Source: an uncultured bacterium
Lineage (GTDB): Bacteria; Bacillota; Clostridia; Lachnospirales; Lachnospiraceae
Length of the DNA: 5,023 nucleotides
Direction: 5' to 3'
Assembly: GCA_937893485.1 (NCBI GenBank)
Contig: CALBJL010000170.1
Location: 1-5,023, forward strand
Of this stretch, positions 1-4,720 are shown one piece after another. Numbering within the stretch: the first letter of the stretch is position 1; every line of letters starts with the position of its first letter. Made by a program: the position numbers and the translations under genes. The notes under the pieces were generated by a model. It was given only the letters and a program-made list of their open reading frames with translations, had not been told where the DNA came from and did not search any database.

Positions 1-60
1 GCAAAATCAGACATGACTTTGCTCGCGCTGCTAACTATACGCAAGATGCGTATGTATATG
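1..60 (+). other. Two short hairpins upstream of the candidate structured RNA
   Basis: Two small stem-loops precede the long-range helix of the candidate RNA. In the first, 1-5 pairs with 18-22 and 7-9 with 14-16, around an A6/C17 mismatch and a GACA loop. In the second, 37-43 pairs perfectly with 47-53 (7 bp, 3-nt loop AGA), with a possible extra 36/54 wobble. Neither is followed by a T-run, so they do not look like intrinsic terminators. Two frames are open from the window start (to a TAA at 79-81 and a TAG at 84-86), but neither peptide is recognisable and that length is expected by chance. The end of an upstream gene therefore cannot be excluded. The first hairpin begins at base 1, so the structured region may extend beyond the window. 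Confidence 0.35.
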
Positions 61-383
61 AATACTTCATTTGCGGTGTAAAGTAGTTTTGTAAGGCAAT
101 CTGTAACGTAGGGCTGGCTGTGGGCGCAGTAGTTCCCGTCAGCTGCGACTTTTGTCCGGCGAAGTGCGAGCGAATCGGTGATGTTTCTTATGTCATAACT
201 GAAAGACGCAGGCTATGTGTGTGAGCAAAGCGAAAGACACATCGAGCCAAGGCTGAAGGGACAGCGAGGCACCGTCGGGCAATCGGAGCAGCCTGATCGG
301 GAGACTACTGTGACCGCAGCCGTTCGCGAAGTAGTAGACAGACATGCTTGCGGGAGCTGCAAATACGAAGTATTGTGCTCACA
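61..383 (+). ncRNA. Candidate large structured RNA with pseudoknots, family not recognised
   Basis: This stretch lacks a believable protein gene but has dense, mutually compatible complementarity. The closing helix pairs 61-68 with 367-374 and 69-74 with 359-364, with a 2-nt bulge at 365-366, and extends through 75-77/356-358 with wobbles. Inside it, 94-98 pairs with 345-349 and 100-104 with 338-342, around a 1x2 internal loop. Next come a hairpin 125-129/143-147 and a helix 170-178/320-327 with T175 bulged. Hairpin 211-214/245-248 plus 215-220/237-242 has a CG bulge, and stem 250-255/289-294 contains a small 272-274/284-286 stem. Two pseudoknots are possible: 304-309 with 330-335, and loop 220-227 with 376-383. 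Several pairs are G-U in the plus sense and would become A-C on the other strand, which favours the plus strand. I find no tmRNA, RNase P, SRP, 6S or TPP-riboswitch signature. Ends, function and family are unknown. The fold was drawn by eye and has no covariation support. Confidence 0.55.
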
Positions 384-437
384 TGCTTCAAAAATACCAC
401 ATAAATAGTTCCGCAAACAACGAATTTAGATAGCAAA

Positions 438-443
438 AAGGAG
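438..443 (+). promoter_or_regulatory. Ribosome binding site of thiI
   Basis: AAGGAG lies 5 nt before the ATG at 449. The leader from 384 to here is A-rich, with no convincing hairpin, terminator or promoter, so transcription passing through the candidate RNA would continue into thiI. Confidence 0.85.
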
Positions 444-448
444 ATACC

Positions 449-1633
449 ATGAATTATCAGGCATTTTTGATTAAATACGGCGAGATTGCCGTCAAGGGAA
501 AAAACAGGCATATTTTCGAGGATACGCTGCTCTCGCAGATCCAGAATGCACTTGTGCGTGTGGAAGGAGAATTCCATGTGAGCAAGGAGAGCGGGCGTAT
601 GTATGTGGAGGCACTCAGTGCCTATGATTACCAGGAACTGATGGATGCGCTGACAAAGGTATTCGGTATTGTTGGGATCTGCCCGATGGTGCGCCTTGAG
701 GACGAGGGCTTTGATGCGCTTGCACAGGCAGTCGTGGCATACGTCGACGAGGCATATCCGGACAAGCACTTCACCTTCAAGGTCAATGCCCGCCGTGCGC
801 GCAAAAACTATCCGATGAGTTCGATGGAGCTGGCGGCAGCACTTGGGGAAAAGATCTTAGAGGCATTTCCTGAAGTGCGTGTGGATGTCCATGAACCGCA
901 GGTCAACATCAATGTCGAGATCCGAAACCACATCAATCTGTACTCTACAGAGATTCCCGGACCCGGCGGTATGCCGGTCGGCACAGCGGGAAAGGCGATG
1001 CTGCTGCTTTCCGGCGGTATCGACAGCCCGGTAGCCGGATATATGATCGCAAAGCGCGGTGTGCGTCTGGAGGCGACCTATTTCCATGCACCGCCGTATA
1101 CCTCTGAGCGTGCGAAACAAAAAGTCGTCGATCTGGCAAAAATCGTGGCGCGCTACAGTGGTCCGATTAAATTAAATGTCGTGAATTTTACGGAAATCCA
1201 GTTGTATATTTACGAGAAATGCCCGCATGACCAGCTCACGATCATCATGCGCCGTTATATGATGCTGCTGGCAGAGCATTTTGCGAAAGAGAGTAACTGT
1301 CTCGGACTGATTACCGGAGAGAGCATCGGACAGGTGGCGAGCCAGACGATGCCTTCGCTCGCATGTACGAATGAAGTATGTACGTTGCCGGTTTATCGTC
1401 CGCTGATCGGCTTTGACAAGCAGGAGATCATTGATATTTCAGAAAAAATAGATGCATTTGAGACATCAATCCTGCCGTTTGAGGACTGCTGCACGATCTT
1501 TGTGGCAAAGCATCCCGTGACAAAGCCGAATCTGAAGTCGATTAAAAAATCAGAGTCACATCTGCAGGAAAAGATTGAAGAAATGATGCAGACCGCGATC
1601 AATACGACAGAAGTGATCTACGTGGAGCCGTAA
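449..1633 (+). CDS. thiI: tRNA 4-thiouridine synthase (tRNA sulfurtransferase ThiI)
   Basis: The 394-residue product matches ThiI, the cytosolic enzyme that adenylates U8 of tRNA and replaces its oxygen with sulfur to give 4-thiouridine. In some bacteria it also supplies sulfur for the thiamine thiazole. An N-terminal ferredoxin-like part (about 1-60, with KYGEIAVKGKNR) is followed by a THUMP RNA-binding domain (about 61-165) and an ATP pyrophosphatase domain. The latter holds the PP-loop SGGIDSP at 188-194, GESIGQVASQT at 290-300 and a PFEDCC segment with C347 and C348. The protein ends soon after this and has no C-terminal rhodanese domain. That matches the short Bacillus-type form, in which a cysteine desulfurase donates sulfur directly. 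Such a desulfurase gene is often adjacent, but none is visible in the 448 bases upstream. The ATG at 449 is supported by its AAGGAG and by the family N-terminus. Identification is very secure. Confidence 0.97.
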   Translation: MNYQAFLIKYGEIAVKGKNRHIFEDTLLSQIQNALVRVEGEFHVSKESGRMYVEALSAYDYQELMDALTKVFGIVGICPMVRLEDEGFDALAQAVVAYVDEAYPDKHFTFKVNARRARKNYPMSSMELAAALGEKILEAFPEVRVDVHEPQVNINVEIRNHINLYSTEIPGPGGMPVGTAGKAMLLLSGGIDSPVAGYMIAKRGVRLEATYFHAPPYTSERAKQKVVDLAKIVARYSGPIKLNVVNFTEIQLYIYEKCPHDQLTIIMRRYMMLLAEHFAKESNCLGLITGESIGQVASQTMPSLACTNEVCTLPVYRPLIGFDKQEIIDISEKIDAFETSILPFEDCCTIFVAKHPVTKPNLKSIKKSESHLQEKIEEMMQTAINTTEVIYVEP

Positions 1634-1643
1634 ATTCATGGAA

Positions 1644-1661
1644 CGCTCAGGCAGCTGAGTG
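1644..1661 (+). other. Small hairpin just after thiI
   Basis: 1644-1650 pairs with 1655-1661 (7 bp including one G-T) around a GCAG tetraloop, 10 nt past the thiI stop. It is not followed by a T-run, so it is not a standard intrinsic terminator. It could protect the thiI mRNA 3' end or be chance. The remaining gap to the HPr-like gene holds only the terminator described separately. Confidence 0.3.
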
Positions 1662-1694
1662 AAACTCCGGCAGACTTTCCAGTGGTTATAGATC

Positions 1695-1727
1695 AACAAA
1701 AAGCCGCCACCAAACGATGACGGCTTT
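1695..1727 (-). terminator. Rho-independent terminator of the HPr-like gene
   Basis: Read on the minus strand, 1727-1716 pairs with 1711-1700 to give a 12-bp stem with core AAAGCCG/CGGCTTT and a GTTT loop. The transcript then continues TTTTTGTTG, starting inside the stem. On the minus strand all twelve positions pair, two of them as G-T. On the plus strand the same two positions become A-C mismatches, and no good T-run follows. The element is therefore built for the minus-strand gene, about 40 nt past its stop codon. It may weakly terminate thiI as well, since the genes converge here. Confidence 0.85.
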
Positions 1728-1766
1728 GCATTGTCCTGATTGATCCGGAATCTGTAAGTAATGGGA

Positions 1767-2000
1767 TTACTCAACTAAGTATGGTTTGATCACTTCTAAG
1801 ATCTCATCGGTATTTGCCTCAGAGTGAATCGCTAACTCAATCGGCTTAGAGAGATCCAGACTGAAGATACCCATGATAGACTTTGCATCAATCACGTATC
1901 TTCCGGAAATCAGATCAAAATCAAAATCAAACTGTGTGATGGAATTCACGAAGGATTTTACCTTGTCAATGGAATTCAGAGAAATCTTTACTGTTTTCAT
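1767..2000 (-). CDS. HPr-like protein lacking the phosphocarrier histidine
   Basis: The 77-residue cytosolic protein has the size and pattern of HPr, the phosphotransferase-system carrier. After a first strand (MKTVKISL), the usual active-site GLHxRPA segment is replaced by NSIDKVKSF. There is no histidine in the N-terminal half, and the only one is H59. The HPr regulatory-serine region is preserved as DAKSIMGIFSLDL, with S41 at the position of Ser46, the HPr kinase target. I infer a regulatory or structural role instead of sugar phosphotransfer; Crh, which also lacks the histidine, is a precedent. A longer reading from 2033 would add 11 residues, but AAGGAGG at 2010-2016 sits 9 nt before the ATG at 2000 and that start gives the normal HPr beginning. 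The gene is monocistronic, with its own promoter (2042-2070) and terminator (1695-1727). It converges on thiI and diverges from mtaB. Fold assignment is confident; function is not. Confidence 0.85.
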   Translation of the reverse strand: MKTVKISLNSIDKVKSFVNSITQFDFDFDLISGRYVIDAKSIMGIFSLDLSKPIELAIHSEANTDEILEVIKPYLVE

Positions 2001-2009
2001 ATTTAAAAA

Positions 2010-2016
2010 CCTCCTT
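2010..2016 (-). promoter_or_regulatory. Ribosome binding site that sets the HPr-like start
   Basis: The minus strand reads AAGGAGG 9 nt upstream of the ATG at 2000. It lies downstream of the alternative upstream ATG at 2033, so the longer 88-residue reading is unlikely. Confidence 0.88.
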
Positions 2017-2032
2017 GAAAAATGCATTTTCA
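2016..2032. repeat. Near-perfect palindrome centred on ATGCAT in the HPr-like leader
   Basis: 2019-2022 mirrors 2027-2030 around the TGCA centre, and TG/CA at 2016-2017 and 2031-2032 match if one A is bulged. It lies between the predicted transcription start (about 2035, minus strand) and the ribosome binding site. It could be an operator or a weak RNA hairpin beside the Shine-Dalgarno. It is AT-rich and short, so chance is also possible. Confidence 0.3.
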
Positions 2033-2036
2033 TCTA

Positions 2037-2064
2037 TTCACATAGTACCGTTTTTCAATAGAAA
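2037..2064 (+). promoter_or_regulatory. Possible mtaB promoter, weak
   Basis: TTCACA (2037-2042) and TAGAAA (2059-2064) are 16 bp apart on the plus strand and point at mtaB, giving a start near 2071. The -10 is poor. The element would overlap, face to face, the better minus-strand promoter of the HPr-like gene. Confidence 0.3.
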
Positions 2065-2070
2065 AGTCAA
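2042..2070 (-). promoter_or_regulatory. Sigma-A type promoter of the HPr-like gene
   Basis: On the minus strand TTGACT (2070-2065) and TACTAT (2047-2042) are separated by exactly 17 bp, each matching consensus at five of six positions. Transcription should start near 2035, giving a leader of about 35 nt before the ATG at 2000. Confidence 0.8.
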
Positions 2071-2092
2071 CCAATTAAAGGAATAAAAAAAC

Positions 2093-3466
2093 GTGGATAC
2101 CGTGAAAAAAAATCAAACAAAAAACAGAACAGCAGCGCTGCATAACCTCGGCTGCAAGGTCAATGCCTATGAGACCGAAGCTATGCAGCAGATGCTTGAG
2201 GAGGCAGGCTATGAGATCGTGGATTTTTCGCAGCCGGCGGATGTGTACGTGATCAATACCTGCTCCGTGACCAATATGGCAGATCGCAAATCCAGACAAA
2301 TGATTCACCGCGCGCGCAAGCAGAATCCGGATGCGGCGGTCGTGGCGGCAGGCTGCTATGTGCAGACCGCAGGGGAGAAAATCAAGCAGGATCTCTCAAT
2401 CGATCTGTTGATCGGAAACAATAAAAAAACGGAACTTCTGCCGATGCTGGAGCGCTTTTTTGCGGAGCATACCCATACCGTGGATGTCATCAATATCAAT
2501 GATGGCGTGAGCGGCTATGAGGAGATGCATCTGGCGCGAACCGGGGAGCATACGAGGGCTTTCCTGAAAGTGCAGGACGGCTGTAACCAGTTTTGCAGCT
2601 ATTGTATTATTCCGTATGCGCGCGGCAGAGTGCGTAGCCGTGACCCGCAGAACGTCTATGAGGAGACGCGTACACTTGCACAAAACGGGTATCATGAGAT
2701 TGTGCTGACCGGCATCCATTTAAGCTCCTACGGCGTGGGTGAGTCGTTCGGGCTGCTCGAACTGATCCGTATGGTGCATGACATACCGGGGATCGAGCGC
2801 ATCCGGCTCGGCTCGCTGGAGCCCCGCATTATCACAGAGGAATTCGTTGCTCAGCTTTGTGCGCTGCCGAAGGTATGCCCGCATTTCCACCTCTCGCTAC
2901 AGAGCGGCTGCGATGCGACCTTACAGCGTATGAACCGCAAATATACGACCGAAGAATATGCGCATAGCTGCGAGCTGCTGCGCCGCGCCTATGGGCATCC
3001 GGCGATCACGACCGATGTCATCGTGGGATTTCCGGGGGAGACCGAAGAAGAATTCGCGCAGACCGAACAGTTTTTACAGCAGATCCGGTTTTATGAGATG
3101 CATGTATTCCAGTATTCCAAACGGCATGGCACGCGTGCGGAACGTATGCCCAATCAGGTGCCGGAGCCGGTAAAAAAAGAGCGCAGCGCGAGACTTTTAG
3201 CACTCGAAGCGGCGCAGTCGAAGGAATACCGCGACTACTATATCGGAAAGCAGCAGACGGTGCTATTCGAGGAGGCAGTCGAGCTGGACGGAGCGCGCTA
3301 CATGGTCGGATTTACGCCCGAATATGTGCGCGTCGCAAAGAAGCTCCTGCCGGAAGAGTGTGAGGCAGACTACACCAACCGTCTGATGGGCGGCGTGGTC
3401 GGATCGCTGATTTCAGGGGAAATCTATGCGTTTGAGGTGCAGGCGGACGGCGGCAGACCCGAATAG
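2093..3466 (+). CDS. mtaB: tRNA t6A37 C2-methylthiotransferase MtaB
   Basis: The 457-residue product is a radical SAM methylthiotransferase with MtaB features. It converts t6A to ms2t6A at position 37 of tRNAs decoding ANN codons, using two 4Fe-4S clusters and S-adenosylmethionine. The N-terminal UPF0004 domain carries cluster cysteines C21 (in LGCKVNAYETE, typical of MtaB rather than MiaB or RimO), C57 (NTCSVT) and C88 (AGCYVQ). The radical SAM domain has C164, C168 and C171 (CNQFCSYC), followed by PYARGRVRSR. A TRAM RNA-binding domain occupies about 380-450. All expected cysteines are present and length is normal. The start is GTG at 2093, with AAAGGA at 2077-2082 ten nt upstream; an internal GTG at 2102 is farther from it. 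No strong terminator follows the stop, so some read-through into the ireB operon is possible. The sequence equates to B. subtilis YqeV. Confidence 0.96.
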   Translation: MDTVKKNQTKNRTAALHNLGCKVNAYETEAMQQMLEEAGYEIVDFSQPADVYVINTCSVTNMADRKSRQMIHRARKQNPDAAVVAAGCYVQTAGEKIKQDLSIDLLIGNNKKTELLPMLERFFAEHTHTVDVININDGVSGYEEMHLARTGEHTRAFLKVQDGCNQFCSYCIIPYARGRVRSRDPQNVYEETRTLAQNGYHEIVLTGIHLSSYGVGESFGLLELIRMVHDIPGIERIRLGSLEPRIITEEFVAQLCALPKVCPHFHLSLQSGCDATLQRMNRKYTTEEYAHSCELLRRAYGHPAITTDVIVGFPGETEEEFAQTEQFLQQIRFYEMHVFQYSKRHGTRAERMPNQVPEPVKKERSARLLALEAAQSKEYRDYYIGKQQTVLFEEAVELDGARYMVGFTPEYVRVAKKLLPEECEADYTNRLMGGVVGSLISGEIYAFEVQADGGRPE

Positions 3467-3483
3467 ATGTTTGCGATTAAAGG

Positions 3484-3512
3484 TTGAAATTTTGCGCGGG
3501 TTATATTAAAAT
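3484..3512 (+). promoter_or_regulatory. Promoter of the ireB-ruvX-DUF1292 operon
   Basis: TTGAAA (3484-3489) and TAAAAT (3507-3512) are 17 bp apart, predicting a start near 3519. The surrounding bases are much more AT-rich than the genes on either side. An overlapping TATAGA-like -10 at 3515-3520 is an alternative. The predicted leader (about 3519-3577) contains complementary segments 3524-3529 and 3554-3559 that could form a weak hairpin. Confidence 0.75.
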
Positions 3513-3577
3513 AGTATAGAATAGTGCTTAAAACCATTAAGAATACAAATAGAAAGCACATATGAGGACGTGAAATT

Positions 3578-3841
3578 ATGCAGGATAAAAATCAGACACA
3601 ATTTTTTAAAGTGGAAAAAGAACCGGAGATGCAGGTGAAGGATGTATTAGAGCTCGTTTACCGGTCTCTTTCTGAGAAAGGCTATAATCCATTGAATCAG
3701 ATCGTGGGCTATATCATGTCTGGTGATCCGACCTATATTACCAGTCACAACAATGCACGCAGCCTGATCATGAAGGTGGAGCGTGATGAACTGGTCGAGG
3801 AACTGTTGGCAGATTATATCAATAAGAATTTCCGCGGCTAG
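3578..3841 (+). CDS. ireB: IreB family regulatory phosphoprotein (UPF0297/DUF965)
   Basis: The 87-residue protein is unmistakably of the UPF0297 family (B. subtilis YrzL). It has the conserved central block KGYNPLNQIVGYIMSGDP at about 34-51, then TYITSHNNARSLI to residue 64, and the closing ERDELVEELLADY helix. In Enterococcus faecalis IreB is a substrate of the PASTA kinase IreK, phosphorylated on N-terminal threonines, and influences cephalosporin resistance. Here T7 is the only threonine in the short N-terminal tail and so the natural candidate site; that is inference. No kinase or phosphatase gene lies in the window. The ATG at 3578 has GAGG at 3564-3567, 10 nt upstream. It is first in a conserved cluster with ruvX and the DUF1292 gene, and its role is probably signalling, not catalysis. 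Confidence 0.95.
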   Translation: MQDKNQTQFFKVEKEPEMQVKDVLELVYRSLSEKGYNPLNQIVGYIMSGDPTYITSHNNARSLIMKVERDELVEELLADYINKNFRG

Positions 3842-3899
3842 GACAAGCAGGAAATAACTGATCAAAAGCAGCGAATAAAAGCAGGACGGTACAGATCAT

Positions 3900-4349
3900 A
3901 TGCGGATCATGGGATTGGATTTTGGCTCAAAAACAGTTGGCGTGGCAGTCAGTGACCCGCTGGGGATCACTGCGCAGGGCGTAGAGATCATACGCAGAAA
4001 GTCTCAAAGCAAGCTGCGGCAGACATTGGCACGTATTGAGGAACTGGTCGAAGAATACGATGTGAACGAGCTGGTGCTCGGTTTTCCGAAAAACATGAAC
4101 GGAACCGAGGGCGAGCGCTGTGAGCGGACAAAAGAGTTCAAGGAACTGTTGGAGAAACGCACGGGACTGCCTGTGGCGTTGTGGGACGAGCGTCTGACGA
4201 CGGTGGCGGCAGACCGTTCCATGATGGAAAAAGGCATGGGGCGTTACGAGCGCAAAGAATATGTAGATGAGATCGCGGCGATCTTTATTTTACAGGGTTA
4301 TATGGATGCAAAGAAGATGGCGGCAGCTACGGCAGAAGATACGCTGTAG
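3900..4349 (+). CDS. ruvX: RuvX/YqgF family RNase H-like nuclease
   Basis: The 149-residue product matches YqgF (RuvX; B. subtilis YrrK), a cytosolic RNase H-fold protein. It has been linked to 16S rRNA 5'-end maturation and proposed as a Holliday junction resolvase. The start motif MRIMGLDFGSKTVGVAVSDP supplies the first acidic residue, D7. LVLGFPKNMNG covers 58-68, LWDERLTT 94-101, and VDEIAAIFILQGYMD at 122-136 carries the C-terminal acidic residues. Length is normal and all conserved blocks are intact. The ATG at 3900 gives the typical N-terminus, although the ribosome binding site is weak (AGGA at 3883-3886, 13 nt away). It follows ireB by 58 nt without a terminator and precedes the DUF1292 gene by 25 nt, so it is in the same operon. 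Confidence 0.95.
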   Translation: MRIMGLDFGSKTVGVAVSDPLGITAQGVEIIRRKSQSKLRQTLARIEELVEEYDVNELVLGFPKNMNGTEGERCERTKEFKELLEKRTGLPVALWDERLTTVAADRSMMEKGMGRYERKEYVDEIAAIFILQGYMDAKKMAAATAEDTL

Positions 4350-4364
4350 ATGATCGGTCCGCAT

Positions 4365-4369
4365 GGAGG
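4365..4369 (+). promoter_or_regulatory. Ribosome binding site that sets the DUF1292 start
   Basis: GGAGG lies 5 nt before the ATG at 4375. It overlaps the alternative in-frame ATG at 4363, which has no Shine-Dalgarno of its own, so translation should begin at 4375. Confidence 0.75.
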
Positions 4370-4374
4370 ATGCA

Positions 4375-4629
4375 ATGGAAAAAGTCGTATTTACAGACCC
4401 TATCGACGGGGAAACAGTAGAATTTTACGTTTTAGAACAAACAAAAATTAACGGATATCATTATATTTTAGTGACCGAGGATGAAGATGGAGATTGTGAT
4501 TGCTATATTATGAAAGAGACCATCGAGTCGGACGGAGAATCGACCTACGATATGGTGGAGGATGACACGGAATTAAATGCACTTGCAAAAGTATTTGCTG
4601 AGATGATGGATGACGTAGAGATCGTATAA
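4375..4629 (+). CDS. DUF1292 (YrzB-like) small acidic protein
   Basis: The 84-residue product starts MEKVVFTDPIDGETVEFYVLEQ, then has a NGYHYILVTED block and a very acidic second half (DEDGDCDCYIMKE, EDDTELNALAKVF). This is the pattern of the DUF1292 family, whose members follow yqgF in many Firmicutes (B. subtilis yrzB). Biochemical function is not established, and nothing in the sequence suggests an enzyme or a membrane segment. Residues C41 and C43 form a CDC motif, probably without significance. The start at 4375 is chosen over the in-frame ATG at 4363 because GGAGG sits 5 nt before it. The gene lies 25 nt after ruvX and 91 nt before the RNase J gene. Confidence 0.9.
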   Translation: MEKVVFTDPIDGETVEFYVLEQTKINGYHYILVTEDEDGDCDCYIMKETIESDGESTYDMVEDDTELNALAKVFAEMMDDVEIV

Positions 4630-4707
4630 TCGAAAACGGAGCACGCATTACGATTGTCAGATATGATTTCGCAAAGCCTTCTGCGGGTCTTGTATCCGGA
4701 CAAAAAC

Positions 4708-4714
4708 AAGGAGG
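4708..4714 (+). promoter_or_regulatory. Ribosome binding site that sets the rnj TTG start
   Basis: A full AAGGAGG stands 6 nt before TTG at 4721. No in-frame ATG or GTG occurs between this site and the conserved start of the RNase J domain, and a TGA-free upstream extension lacks its own site, so TTG is the start. Confidence 0.88.
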
Positions 4715-4720
4715 TTTCAT

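Noticed and set aside
1..86. C-terminal end of an upstream protein, such as a cysteine desulfurase
   Set aside because: Two frames are open for under 30 codons, as expected by chance, and neither resembles a desulfurase C-terminus.
61..383. Group I intron, because the 170-178/320-327 and 304-309/330-335 helices have a P3/P7-like topology
   Set aside because: Only two bases separate the putative P3 and P7 3' strands, leaving no room for P8; there is no conserved core, interrupted gene or homing endonuclease.
61..383. tmRNA, RNase P RNA or TPP riboswitch
   Set aside because: I find no tRNA-like ends or tag reading frame, no RNase P conserved regions and no TPP aptamer motifs.
217..408. 63-codon plus-strand open frame inside the candidate RNA
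   Set aside because: No Shine-Dalgarno, unusual composition, no recognisable domain, and it lies wholly within the region explained by RNA pairing.
213..416. 67-codon minus-strand open frame over the same region
   Set aside because: Cysteine- and serine-rich translation without domain features; it mirrors the plus-strand structure and lacks a ribosome binding site.
305..769. 154-codon minus-strand open frame
   Set aside because: Most of it is antisense to thiI and the rest is antisense to the candidate RNA; it has no ribosome binding site or recognisable domain.
2001..2033. 11-residue N-terminal extension of the HPr-like protein
   Set aside because: The AAGGAGG at 2010-2016 lies inside the extension and is spaced for the ATG at 2000; family members begin at that methionine.
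4363..4374. Upstream ATG of the DUF1292 gene
   Set aside because: It has no Shine-Dalgarno, and its own codons contain the GGAGG that serves the ATG at 4375.
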